Of a stretch of 40,539 bases of DNA, positions 32,174-40,450 are shown one piece after another. This DNA is from Lachnospiraceae bacterium (GTDB lineage: Bacteria; Bacillota; Clostridia; Lachnospirales; Lachnospiraceae), in contig VSNY01000013.1 in the NCBI GenBank assembly GCA_009774535.1, positions 1-40,539 on the forward strand, read 5' to 3'. Every line of letters begins with the position of its first letter. Position 1 is the stretch's first letter. The notes under the pieces are model-generated. The model saw only the letters and a program-made list of their open reading frames with translations. It was not told where the DNA came from and did not search any database. The position numbers and the translations under genes are program-made.

Positions 32174-33184
32174 ATGAATTTTTCATATTTAGAAGAGTGC
32201 CACAACACGTGGCGGGAGATTCTGGTCATTGGGAAAACCATCGAGCGGAACGGAGAGAAGTACCACCTGATCGGCATGACGTTATCCGATACTGCCAATA
32301 TTTATATTTTAGAGCCATACAAAGAATCTGAACATATTCACCAAAAAAGAAAAGGCATCCGCAACCAGAGACGGGTGTTAAAAGAGACGGAAGCACCTGT
32401 ATTTTCCTACCTGCACTGCAGTGAGTTTGCGTTTGGCAGCCAAAAACTGCAGACGCAGGGCGGTACGGGAAGTCCATTAAAGTATGGCTTGGATGATTAT
32501 AGAAATTTTCAGCTGTTTTTTGATATGCTGAGCGCTGGCTGGAAGGTGCCCGACTGGCTGCGGACAACAGACTGGGAAGAACTGCAGCTGGTATCGCTGC
32601 AGATCCATACGGACCGCCTGCCGGAATATTCCCCGGATCTGCCGATTACCATTACACACCGTCCGGACGCGATTCCACATATTATTGAAAAGCCTGTGAT
32701 TTTACGTATGGGCAGGACTTGTTCTCTCTCTTTTACAGATCATGAGAAAGAAACGGTGTGGTGCCATGTGAATCAGGTAACCATAATCGATATGTGGAAG
32801 CGCCTGGAGGAACGGTTCCAGGACCCGGCGATTGCGGATCTGCTGACTCCGGAACAGATTCAGCAGTCGAAAAAACGATCTGAGGAAGCGCTGGCACAGA
32901 ATTGTCCGCGGGGGATGTGCTACGTCGGCGTGGAATATGAATGCACCAAAGACTTGCGGCTGACGTTTTATTCGGAGCAGTTTTTAAAATCACGCATCCA
33001 GCCGTCTTCCGGCAGTGCCTGTCTTTTGGGAGTGATTCATAAGCCCGATCAGGACACCGGAACCCACGGCCTTCCGCTGAAAGGCTGCGCGATTCAGACG
33101 CCTGTACCGGAAGACACATCTTCGATTCGCGCGGAACTGTTTTATTATTATGAAAAAGTCAGCGAATGGTCAGAAACGATTTAG
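32174..33184 (+). CDS. Unrecognised 336-residue cytosolic protein
   Basis: I do not recognise this protein. It has no signal peptide or membrane helix and a mixed alpha/beta character. The N-terminal 75 residues (ending near KRKGIRNQRRVLKETE) include a basic stretch. A central part contains GLDDYRNFQLFFDMLSAGWKVPDW. The C-terminal third has scattered cysteines (for example in NCPRGMCYVGVEYECT) and ends in a strand-rich segment with several histidines. The ATG at 32174 follows GAGGTG and fits the promoter position. It is monocistronic, between the flavodiiron gene (divergent) and the serine hydrolase. No function is proposed. Confidence 0.65.
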   Translation: MNFSYLEECHNTWREILVIGKTIERNGEKYHLIGMTLSDTANIYILEPYKESEHIHQKRKGIRNQRRVLKETEAPVFSYLHCSEFAFGSQKLQTQGGTGSPLKYGLDDYRNFQLFFDMLSAGWKVPDWLRTTDWEELQLVSLQIHTDRLPEYSPDLPITITHRPDAIPHIIEKPVILRMGRTCSLSFTDHEKETVWCHVNQVTIIDMWKRLEERFQDPAIADLLTPEQIQQSKKRSEEALAQNCPRGMCYVGVEYECTKDLRLTFYSEQFLKSRIQPSSGSACLLGVIHKPDQDTGTHGLPLKGCAIQTPVPEDTSSIRAELFYYYEKVSEWSETI

Positions 33185-33269
33185 CAGCTGATCCAACCTT
33201 CCAAATCCATTGTGAAAATTTTTAATATTATTTTTATCATCATTTTTATCATATTTTTTAAAATAGGTA

Positions 33270-33300
33270 TTGACCTGACAGTTACTGTACGGTTTAGAAT
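33270..33300 (+). promoter_or_regulatory. Possible promoter with internal palindrome for the serine hydrolase gene
   Basis: TTGACC (33270-33275) and TAGAAT (33295-33300) are separated by 19 bases, longer than ideal. The palindrome ACAGT-T-ACTGT (33278-33288) lies in the spacer, so a bound protein could repress or realign the promoter. Confidence 0.45.
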
Positions 33301-33340
33301 AAAGAAAATCAAACAGAAACAAACGAAAGGAAATGAAATT

Positions 33341-34528
33341 ATGAAAAAAATGAAGAGATTTGGATTGGCTGCAGCTGGCGTTGTAGTTATAATTGGAGCG
33401 TTGTGGATTTGTTTTGGAGAAAAAATAAAAATACTCCGCACATCCTTAAATAGTTTTAAAGATGAAAATCTGGCGCACACATTTCAGCATACGCCAGAGA
33501 TCCAGCCAACGAAAAAAATAAGCAAAGGCGGAACTGCGTCAGAGTTTTTAAAAGAAGATAATCTTACATTGGCAGATGGATTTTATTACGAAGGTGACTT
33601 TTATGCTTCCGAAACATTTATGGAAGATACGAAAACATCAGCGATGCTTGTCTTGAAGGATGATGTCATCAAATATGAAAAATACTTTTTGGGCGGGGAT
33701 GAAAATACATTATTTTCTTCTAATTCCATGGGAAAATCATTTGTGTCGGCCTTAATGGGGATTGCTGTATCGGAAGGATCTGTGAAAAGTATCGAAGATC
33801 CGCTCGGAATGTATATTCCGGAATTTGTGGGAACAGAACTGGAACATATTCCTGTCAAAGCGTGCCTGCAGATGGCTTCCGGCATTGATTTTGATGAAGA
33901 TCAGGATATGAGCAGTTTTTCCATGCGGACTTTAATGGGAACACCAGCCATGAAAGTCATCGCAAAATACGGGCTGCAGGAAGAACCCTATACGTACCGC
34001 AGATATTTAAGCATTAACACAGAGATTTTGGGACAGGTCATCCAAAATGCCACAGGACGCGGACTTGCGGAATATATGGAAGAAAAACTCTGGAAAAAAA
34101 TTGGGCCGGATCATGACGCCTATTGGACTTTAAGCAACGGCACGGAGCTTGCAATGGGAGGATTAAGCGTTTCTCTCAGAGACTATGCGCGGTTTGCAAG
34201 ATTATATTTGAACGAAGGCGTTTATCAGGGAGAGCAGATTCTTCCAAAAGAATGGGTCAAAGACAGTATGGATGTCAGTGCAGAATACTCCAAGCCAGGC
34301 GCGAACCAGGATGCTTATAACGTGATTGGATATGGGTACCAGTGGTGGGTACCGCAAGGGAATCAGGGCGAGTTTATGGCGATTGGCGTCTATGGGCAGT
34401 GGATCTATGTAAATCCGTCTAAGCAGGTAATTATAGTAAAAACCAGTGCAGATCCGGATTTTATGTCGGAAGGATATGAGTTAAAGCATGTAGAGTTTTT
34501 CAGAGCTGTTACAGAAGGATTAGGATGA
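33341..34528 (+). CDS. Membrane-anchored serine hydrolase (class C beta-lactamase fold)
   Basis: This 395-residue protein has one N-terminal membrane helix (about 8-26) and then an extracellular penicillin-binding/beta-lactamase-like domain. The nucleophile motif is S129-M-G-K132 in SNSMGKSF. A conserved segment around YRRYLSINTEILGQVIQNATG carries the second catalytic tyrosine candidate (Y222). Later come GGLSVSLRDYARFARLYLNEG and the C-terminal YGYQWWVPQG. These features resemble 6-aminohexanoate-dimer hydrolase (NylB-like) and EstB esterases more than true beta-lactamases. AAAGGAAA precedes the ATG; an upstream ATG at 33212 would add an AT-rich hydrophobic tail and lies before the promoter. 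The substrate is unknown. Confidence 0.85.
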   Translation: MKKMKRFGLAAAGVVVIIGALWICFGEKIKILRTSLNSFKDENLAHTFQHTPEIQPTKKISKGGTASEFLKEDNLTLADGFYYEGDFYASETFMEDTKTSAMLVLKDDVIKYEKYFLGGDENTLFSSNSMGKSFVSALMGIAVSEGSVKSIEDPLGMYIPEFVGTELEHIPVKACLQMASGIDFDEDQDMSSFSMRTLMGTPAMKVIAKYGLQEEPYTYRRYLSINTEILGQVIQNATGRGLAEYMEEKLWKKIGPDHDAYWTLSNGTELAMGGLSVSLRDYARFARLYLNEGVYQGEQILPKEWVKDSMDVSAEYSKPGANQDAYNVIGYGYQWWVPQGNQGEFMAIGVYGQWIYVNPSKQVIIVKTSADPDFMSEGYELKHVEFFRAVTEGLG

Positions 34529-34606
34529 CAGCGGAAAGAACCAGAAAGGGTTTGGCGGGCAGATCTGTTACTATGCCCGCTCAAACCGAATCTATACTGC
34601 GTCTGC

Positions 34607-35662
34607 TTAAAATTCCCAATATTTAGCTGTTAGTTCCTTATTTATGACAGATGCGAGAAAATTTGGATGATTGTTCTGGAACATTTTCAAGCTTTCAACA
34701 AATGCTGCTTTGCTTTCTGTCTTTAAGCCTGCAAAAGTCTGATCCAGCTTCTGATTGTTTACATGTTTCTCTACATATTCCTCTGACTGCTTTTCGTACT
34801 GATCAACCATAGAAGGGTTTTTATTCACAGCTCCCACAAACCAGTTTGTAAGGTATTTTAATGAGCTAAGTCCGTCGTCATCTTTTTGCTTTATTTTCTG
34901 GTACTCGGCATATGCGTCCTGATCCATCGTCCGCATCATGTCAACGGTGTTTGTCGTCTGCACAAGGCCGCTCCCATGCCCTAAATAACTTCCCTGCGCC
35001 ACTCCGTAATTCATATTTCCGCCGCTGTCCGCTTTTCCGGCGCTTGCCAGTTTTGCAATGGATTCCATTGCTTCCATAAATGATTTTTTATTCTCCTCCG
35101 AAAGAAAGTTCTCTGCCGCATACTCGGCTTTTTTCATACCAAGCGAGATATTCGCCTGCCGTTCCTCTTCCGTCATAGAGCTGCTGTTCCCGACAAGGAA
35201 ATTTTGCCGGATGATATCATACACAAATCCTTTTTCTTCTTTGCTGCAATTCTCCAGCGCTGACGCAACCGCCTTGTCTGCGTTATATAGTCCCGAATAT
35301 GCCGGGAGATCATGCAGAGTGTTGTCAACCTGCGTAATTTCCTTCTGGAAAGCAGCGTTTTTCGCCTCCATCGCTTCCGGATCTTCTGGTATGGTACTGC
35401 CTTTTTTGCTGTTTACAAAAGCCGCCATGCCATCCCCCGAAAACTCTACGATAACCGCATCCCCATATTGTGAGCGGATATCCTTCATTGCCTGCAGGGT
35501 TTCCTCCTTTGACATTTGATCCATCACTTTGTTGCCTTGCTCATCTTTTGTGTTGAATTCATATTTTACGAGGGTGTCCTTCTTATATGCGCCGCCCCCG
35601 TATGAAGGAAGATTCGCTGTTCCCCTGTAAAACCGGCTGTAATCAATATTCATAACATGCAC
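34607..35662 (-). CDS. Unrecognised 351-residue protein with structured leader
   Basis: I do not recognise the family with certainty. The protein is soluble, charged and helical, with no signal peptide or membrane segment. Residues 1-30 are Tyr/Gly-rich (YSRFYRG..LPSYGGGAY). The middle has an SSMTEEERQANISLGMKKAEY helix region. A Gly-rich loop (SYLGHGSG) precedes the C-terminal helices. AAGGAG lies 5 bases before the ATG at 35662; an ATG at 35653 is an alternative. It might be an export-dependent or surface-linked protein, as such Tyr/Gly starts occur in some clostridial families, but this is a guess. Its 5' leader contains two interleaved inverted repeats that can be switched between two forms. 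Confidence 0.65.
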   Translation of the reverse strand: MHVMNIDYSRFYRGTANLPSYGGGAYKKDTLVKYEFNTKDEQGNKVMDQMSKEETLQAMKDIRSQYGDAVIVEFSGDGMAAFVNSKKGSTIPEDPEAMEAKNAAFQKEITQVDNTLHDLPAYSGLYNADKAVASALENCSKEEKGFVYDIIRQNFLVGNSSSMTEEERQANISLGMKKAEYAAENFLSEENKKSFMEAMESIAKLASAGKADSGGNMNYGVAQGSYLGHGSGLVQTTNTVDMMRTMDQDAYAEYQKIKQKDDDGLSSLKYLTNWFVGAVNKNPSMVDQYEKQSEEYVEKHVNNQKLDQTFAGLKTESKAAFVESLKMFQNNHPNFLASVINKELTAKYWEF

Positions 35663-36186
35663 ACTCCTTTACGATATTGCCTGACAGAACTGTTTCCTAT
35701 TGGCAATATTTTTGTTCCTTCAGTTCTGAAAACTGTCTTCTCCTTTATTATATCTTAAAAAAGAACATAAGAATATAGGCTTTGTGTAATTTTTATATAC
35801 TATTCGTTACAATTCGGATCATTTTTGAAATAATGTGGGCGCAATCCCATTAGCTTTCGATGATGGGTTAAGCCCACAAAACAAACGCTTGCCACAATCT
35901 ATATTTTCTGTTATTGAGAAATGTGTTTGCATGCTGCGTGATGAAACTCCAATTTTTCACCAATACCCAATGACAAACCAAGCAAAACATGCTAAAATAA
36001 AAAACGGTTCCAACCGCAAATACAGGAAGCAAGTGTATCCGTGCTGTGAAATTTGCTGCAGCAGTTTACATAAATATTCTGAAACAAGGGGCTGTCCGTA
36101 ACTATGGTTCACAAAAAGCCGGACGTTTCAAGGATGCCTTGCATATCTGTTTCAGAAAAAACAGGAAAGGAGATCGGGCCATTCTT
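35663..36186. other. 524-base intergenic region before the Na+ symporter gene
   Basis: It holds the leader of the 351-residue gene (left end) and a strong imperfect hairpin at 35834-35878. In that hairpin the outer stem TGTGGGC/GCCCACA encloses the inner stem CCCAT/ATGGG with internal loops. A small hairpin, CAAGG-ATG-CCTTG, is at 36130-36142. A plus-strand frame from a GTG at 35835 stays open for 88 codons, but it begins inside the hairpin and has no ribosome binding site, so I do not call it a gene. No known riboswitch core was recognised. Confidence 0.5.
35674..35728 (-). promoter_or_regulatory. Leader with interleaved inverted repeats
   Basis: In mRNA order (minus strand) the segments are CAGAACTG (35728-35721), ATATTGCC (35709-35702), CAGTTCTG (35692-35685) and GGCAATAT (35681-35674). 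Segments 1 and 3, and segments 2 and 4, are perfect 8-base complements. Because they interleave, the two helices either exclude each other or form a pseudoknot. Segment 4 ends 5 bases before the AAGGAG of the 351-residue gene. A -10-like TATAAT on the minus strand (35752-35747) lies upstream. Confidence 0.6.
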
Positions 36187-37575
36187 ATGATTTCGGCCCG
36201 AAGTGATCACATGGAAAGAGAAAAACTAGGATCGCGCATGGGATTTATTTTTTTATCCGCCGGCTGTGCGATTGGCATTGGTAATGTATGGCGGTTCCCT
36301 TATGTCGCTGGCGCTTATGGCGGCGGGGTTTTTGTGCTGTTCTACCTGTTTTTCCTTGTTATTATGGGAATCCCCGTTATGACAATGGAATTTGCCGTTG
36401 GGCGCGCCAGTAGGAAAAGCATTATTCAATGTTTCCAGCAGCTGGAAAAACCTGGCCAGAAATGGCATTTGCACGGGTATCTGGGTATGGCGGGCAATTA
36501 TCTGTTGATGATGTTTTATACAACTGTGACCGGATGGATGCTGTTTTATTTTTACCAGATGCTGACGGGCAAGTTTCAGGGAAAGGACAAAGATCAGGTC
36601 GCGCAGATGTTCCAGGATATGCTTGCGAGTCCCAGGATTTTAAGTATGACGATGGTGATCGTCGTCGTTGCCGGGATGCTGATCTGCTCGATCGGGCTGC
36701 AAAAAGGCGTCGAACGGATTACGAAAGTAATGATGAGCCTGCTGCTGGTAATTATTATCGTACTGGCTGTTCATAGCTGTACGTTAGATGGCGGGGCTGA
36801 AGGTCTGAAATTTTATCTCAAGCCGGACTTTCAGAAAATGAAAGAGATTGGTTTATGGGAGACGCTGACCGCTGCGATGAACCAGGCGTTTTTTACGCTG
36901 AGTCTTGGCATTGGCTCTATGGGGATTTTTGGCAGCTATATTGGTAAAGAACGCAGTTTATTGGGGGAATCGGTCAATATTGCGGTGCTGGATACTTTTG
37001 TGGCGCTTGTATCCGGGCTGATTATTTTTCCGACCTGCTTTGCGTTCGGCATCAGTCCGGATCAGGGGCCGGGGCTTATTTTTATCACGCTGCCGAATAT
37101 TTTTAACAGCATGGCCGGCGGACGGATTTGGGGGACGCTGTTCTTTGTATTTATGTCCTTTGCGGCGTTTTCTACGATACTGGCTGTCTTTGAAAATATT
37201 ATTTCCTGCGGAATGGATCTGTTTCACTGGAACCGGAAAAAATCGTGCAGCATCAATCTGGTAGCTTTGCTGATCCTGTCCCTGCCTTGTGTATTCGGGT
37301 TTAATCTGTGGTCCGCTTTCCAGCCGTTGGGCGAAGGAAGTACGGTGCTTGATCTGGAAGATTTTATTGTCAGCAATATGGCGCTTCCGATTGGATCGCT
37401 GTGTTATCTGCTGTTTTGTGTCACGCGGTTTGGATGGGGCTTTGATCATTATTTGGCGGAGGTAAATACCGGAAAGGGCTGGAAGCTTCCGAGACAGATC
37501 AGGGTGTATGTGACGTTTGTCCTGCCTGTGCTGTTGTGCTTTTTGATTTTAAAGAGTCTTGGTTTGATTGGGTAA
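36187..37575 (+). CDS. Sodium-dependent symporter, SNF family
   Basis: This 462-residue integral membrane protein of the neurotransmitter:sodium symporter family imports amino acids or related compounds with Na+. The first helix contains the family signature GNVWRFPY, preceded by SAGCAIGIG and followed by GAYGGGVFVLFYLFFL. About 11 helices are predicted, typical of bacterial members (MhsT, TyT1). AAAGGAG is 14 bases upstream of the ATG at 36187, which is long; a non-ATG start closer to it or the ATG at 36211 are alternatives. The C-terminus is short. The specific substrate cannot be read from sequence. The long upstream region with a strong hairpin may control it. Confidence 0.9.
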   Translation: MISARSDHMEREKLGSRMGFIFLSAGCAIGIGNVWRFPYVAGAYGGGVFVLFYLFFLVIMGIPVMTMEFAVGRASRKSIIQCFQQLEKPGQKWHLHGYLGMAGNYLLMMFYTTVTGWMLFYFYQMLTGKFQGKDKDQVAQMFQDMLASPRILSMTMVIVVVAGMLICSIGLQKGVERITKVMMSLLLVIIIVLAVHSCTLDGGAEGLKFYLKPDFQKMKEIGLWETLTAAMNQAFFTLSLGIGSMGIFGSYIGKERSLLGESVNIAVLDTFVALVSGLIIFPTCFAFGISPDQGPGLIFITLPNIFNSMAGGRIWGTLFFVFMSFAAFSTILAVFENIISCGMDLFHWNRKKSCSINLVALLILSLPCVFGFNLWSAFQPLGEGSTVLDLEDFIVSNMALPIGSLCYLLFCVTRFGWGFDHYLAEVNTGKGWKLPRQIRVYVTFVLPVLLCFLILKSLGLIG

Positions 37576-37679
37576 TGATCTTTTAGATAAGAAATACAAG
37601 CTTGCGGCACAGGCTGCGCGGACTGGGGCAGATCCCGGCCCTCAGCCCGCAAGATTGCCCCGAAAGCCGCGAATAGTCT

Positions 37680-38915
37680 CTAAGCCTGCTTTCTTTTATT
37701 CTCAATCTGCAGCTTCTTAAACTGATACTTTTTCACCATCTTAGAACTGTTTTCATCTGTCGTAAACTGTTTCAGCGTCTCTGCATCCATTTTTACCCGG
37801 TTGTCCATCGTATGCATCACATCCGCGATCTGCACGGTCTTAGCCACCTTCGGATCGGCCAGATCAAGCACCTTGTTATCACGGAAGCGCAGCACAACCG
37901 GATGGTTGAAATCACGCTCATTTGTATCCAGCACCAGCCCTTTATCCCCGTTCGTAAGATCCACACAGCATCCGACCGGCATAATATGAATGCATTTCGC
38001 AAGCGCCGATACCACGTTTTGCGGATAAGACTCCGGATGATCAATCAGATAACGGATTGCCGAAATCTCAGAATTCGGCTTGCGGCTTAAGCTCATGGCA
38101 GTCATACGGTCAAACTTGTCGGCTACGGTAAGAATGGTCGTTCCGGTCAGCCATTTGCTGCGGTCTACCGCTTCCCCTTCAGCGCGTCCGGCCTGGATCA
38201 TCTGTGTGACCATTGCCAGGGAATCCGACGGGATACTGTAAGGGTTCGTATCTGCATGCAGCAGTGCGTAAGCTTTTTCCCGGTATTTGGAAATTGTGGA
38301 GTTTTCAATTTCGGTAATATCTTCGCCCTTTTTCATAATTTCAGCTGGTACATACAAGTAACCGAAATCATACAAAAAAGCGGCATTTACAATGGAAAGC
38401 AGTGTGCTTTCACGCAGGCCCATCGCATGTCCGATCATAGCGGAAATAATCGCAACGCCAACAGAATGCTTATATACGAAATCCGTGTTGCTGCGGATGG
38501 TCTGGGTAAAATGTACTTTGTGGTCCAACGTGCCGAAATGGCCAGCCAGATCTTTTGCCAGCGTCGCGAGGTCGGTCGGCATTTTGCCTTTGCTGATATT
38601 CACCAGATTATCACGCAGACGGAACATATAAAAGGTCTGCAGCTGTTCAAATTCCTGTTCTTCTCTTGTAATTGGCGGAAGCGGTTCTGCCGGCTCCAGT
38701 ATAAAAATGCCGATGAGTCCAAAATTTGTCAGATTCACAATATTTTGTACAGTCAGCTTTGTATTACGGTCAAACAGTAATACACCATTCCGGTTATAAA
38801 CGGGTTTGGCAAGCCGCATGCCTGGTTTGATATCCTGTGATTCTACAAATAACATAGTACTCTTGCTGCTCAAAATATGGACAAAAAATTTTGCCGGGGC
38901 AGCTTCTCCTTTCAT
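37680..38915 (-). CDS. Degenerate HD-GYP domain protein
   Basis: The 411 residues have an N-terminal DUF3391-like region (about 18-80, including FVESQDIKPGMRLAKPVYNRNGVLLF) and an HD-GYP-type domain (140-360). The first histidine (H150 in YKHSVG) is kept, but the HDIGK signature is replaced by YDFGY (about 182-186), and the HHE and GYP motifs are missing. ADKFDRMTA and the PVGCCVDLTNGDKGLVL segment are retained. It therefore probably cannot hydrolyse c-di-GMP and may be a sensor or scaffold. The ATG at 38915 follows GGGAG at 8 bases; a GTG at 38930 is an alternative. It is divergent from the cell wall hydrolase gene. Confidence 0.8.
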   Translation of the reverse strand: MKGEAAPAKFFVHILSSKSTMLFVESQDIKPGMRLAKPVYNRNGVLLFDRNTKLTVQNIVNLTNFGLIGIFILEPAEPLPPITREEQEFEQLQTFYMFRLRDNLVNISKGKMPTDLATLAKDLAGHFGTLDHKVHFTQTIRSNTDFVYKHSVGVAIISAMIGHAMGLRESTLLSIVNAAFLYDFGYLYVPAEIMKKGEDITEIENSTISKYREKAYALLHADTNPYSIPSDSLAMVTQMIQAGRAEGEAVDRSKWLTGTTILTVADKFDRMTAMSLSRKPNSEISAIRYLIDHPESYPQNVVSALAKCIHIMPVGCCVDLTNGDKGLVLDTNERDFNHPVVLRFRDNKVLDLADPKVAKTVQIADVMHTMDNRVKMDAETLKQFTTDENSSKMVKKYQFKKLQIENKRKQA

Positions 38916-38994
38916 TTCTTTATCTCCCACTGTTTCAGACTTCCGTATTTCCTCGAAAGACAGCGAATTAAATACGAAATTGCCACTCTATTCC

Positions 38995-39023
38995 ATAATA
39001 GCATAAGTTACCAAAAAAAACAA
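38995..39023 (-). promoter_or_regulatory. Extended -10 promoter for the HD-GYP-like gene
   Basis: On the minus strand TTGTTT (39023-39018), a 17-base spacer and TGC-TATTAT (TATTAT at 39000-38995). An 8-base T-run precedes the spacer and may bend the DNA. Confidence 0.5.
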
Positions 39024-39043
39024 TCAAAAACACAAGGAAAATA

Positions 39044-39072
39044 TATACAATGTGTAATAAAAATGATATAAT
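39044..39072 (+). promoter_or_regulatory. Extended -10 promoter for the cell wall hydrolase gene
   Basis: TATACA (39044-39049), a 17-base spacer and TGA-TATAAT (TATAAT 39067-39072). The leader is about 60 bases with AAGGAAGGAG near the start codon. Confidence 0.6.
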
Positions 39073-39139
39073 ATATTCATATTCTTGTTAACATTGTTCA
39101 TATTTTTGATATGGTTTTAAGGAAGGAGCTTATACCATT

Positions 39140-40450
39140 ATGAATCATAAGAGAAAGATCTGTAGTCTGGCGTTTCTGCTGTCGGTCAGTGTTTTATGCA
39201 GCAGTCAGGCGCATGCCACAGCCATACAGGACCAGATTGACAATACCGGGAAGAAAATTGATGAACTGGAACAGGCACTGGACCAGCAAGGGCAAAAAAT
39301 CAGCGCCTATGAAAAAGAAAAGCAGTCTATGGAATCAGAAATCGCGTCCGGGCAGGAGAAAATCGGCCGCCTTTCCGCAGAGCTGGACGATACAAAAGCA
39401 GCGGTGATACATACGCAGGATGAAATCGAAAAGACGCAGAAAGCGCTGCGTCAGTCACAAGCGGACAGTAAAGAACAGTATAGTCAGATGAAGCAGCGGA
39501 TACGATTTTTATATGAAAACAGTTCGATGGATATGCTTACCTATATTTTGGAAGCTGGTTCCATGCCGGAAGCACTGCGCAGGGTGAATTATTTTCAGGC
39601 AGTGATGTCTTATGACAGGCAGAAACTGGATGAGTTTAAGGCGACAACCAATAAAATCAAACAGGCAAAAAAAGACCTGGTAACGAAAAAAGCGGAACTG
39701 GAAACGCTGGAAGACAAACAGACGCAGAAGCTGGCGGAAATTGATACGGCAGTATCGGATTTAAAAAATAAGCTGGGCAGCAAAATTGCGCAGATTCAAA
39801 GCTCCCAGGAACTGCAGGCACGTTATGAACAGGATCTGCAGCGGCAAAAGCAGTATGAGCAGGAATTGGAACGCCAAAAAGCGGAGGAGGACAGAAAACG
39901 TGCGGAAGAAATTAAAAAGCAGGAAGAAGAGCTTAAGCGTGAGCGGGAAGAGGAGCAGCGGCGTAAGGAGCTGGAAGCGCAGCAGCAAAAAGAGCGTGAA
40001 GAAAAAGCCCGTCAGGAGCAGGAGCGCAGGCAGCAGAGCAGCGGAGCGGCAGACAGCACGAAAGGCAGCTCCGGCAGCAGTTCTAATACTGACAGCGCTG
40101 GCAGTGCTGCGGCAAGTGCAGGTGACTTGGAATTGTTATCGACAATTATCTATTGCGAAGCTGGTAATCAGTCTTACGAAGGACAACTGGCGGTAGGCAG
40201 TGTGATTATGAACCGTGTTGCCAGCAGCAGTTTCCCGAACAGTATCAGCGGGGTTATTTACCAAAGCGGGCAGTTTTCCCCGGTTGCCAGCGGACGATTT
40301 GCACATGCGCTTGCGGCCGGACTGGGGAGACATTGTGTGTCAGCTGCGCAGGCGGTTTTGAATGGGAATCGGAATGTGGACTGTTTGTATTTTCGGATTG
40401 ATCATGGGGTCATTGATGGGCTGGTGATTGGGGATCATGTGTTTTATTAA
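39140..40450 (+). CDS. Secreted coiled-coil cell wall hydrolase, SleB/CwlJ-type domain
   Basis: The 436 residues begin with a signal peptide (1-27, cut after AHA). A long PcsB/CwlO-like coiled coil (about 28-245) is followed by an extended E/K/Q/R-rich helix (246-292) and a Ser/Gly linker (about 293-330). The C-terminal Hydrolase_2 domain is at 330-436. That domain carries IYCEAGNQSYEGQLAVG with the conserved glutamate E340, then VIMNRV and VIYQSGQFSPVASG, as in SleB-type lytic enzymes. The architecture suggests an autolysin kept inactive by its coiled coil, as in PcsB/CwlO, which are controlled by FtsEX. No ftsEX genes are in the window. Role in division, growth or spore germination is possible. 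The gene is complete. Confidence 0.88.
   Translation: MNHKRKICSLAFLLSVSVLCSSQAHATAIQDQIDNTGKKIDELEQALDQQGQKISAYEKEKQSMESEIASGQEKIGRLSAELDDTKAAVIHTQDEIEKTQKALRQSQADSKEQYSQMKQRIRFLYENSSMDMLTYILEAGSMPEALRRVNYFQAVMSYDRQKLDEFKATTNKIKQAKKDLVTKKAELETLEDKQTQKLAEIDTAVSDLKNKLGSKIAQIQSSQELQARYEQDLQRQKQYEQELERQKAEEDRKRAEEIKKQEEELKREREEEQRRKELEAQQQKEREEKARQEQERRQQSSGAADSTKGSSGSSSNTDSAGSAAASAGDLELLSTIIYCEAGNQSYEGQLAVGSVIMNRVASSSFPNSISGVIYQSGQFSPVASGRFAHALAAGLGRHCVSAAQAVLNGNRNVDCLYFRIDHGVIDGLVIGDHVFY

Noticed and set aside
33212..33340. Start of the serine hydrolase at 33212
   Set aside because: It lies upstream of the likely promoter and gives an AT-driven Ile/Phe-rich tail; the ATG at 33341 has a ribosome binding site and a normal membrane anchor.
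35835..36101. 88-codon frame upstream of the SNF transporter gene
   Set aside because: It starts with GTG inside a strong hairpin, has no ribosome binding site, and the protein has no recognisable domain. It may be a degraded remnant but cannot be supported as a gene.
36046..36186. 47-residue N-terminal extension of the SNF symporter
   Set aside because: Family members begin close to the GNVWRFPY helix, and AAAGGAG lies after this segment.
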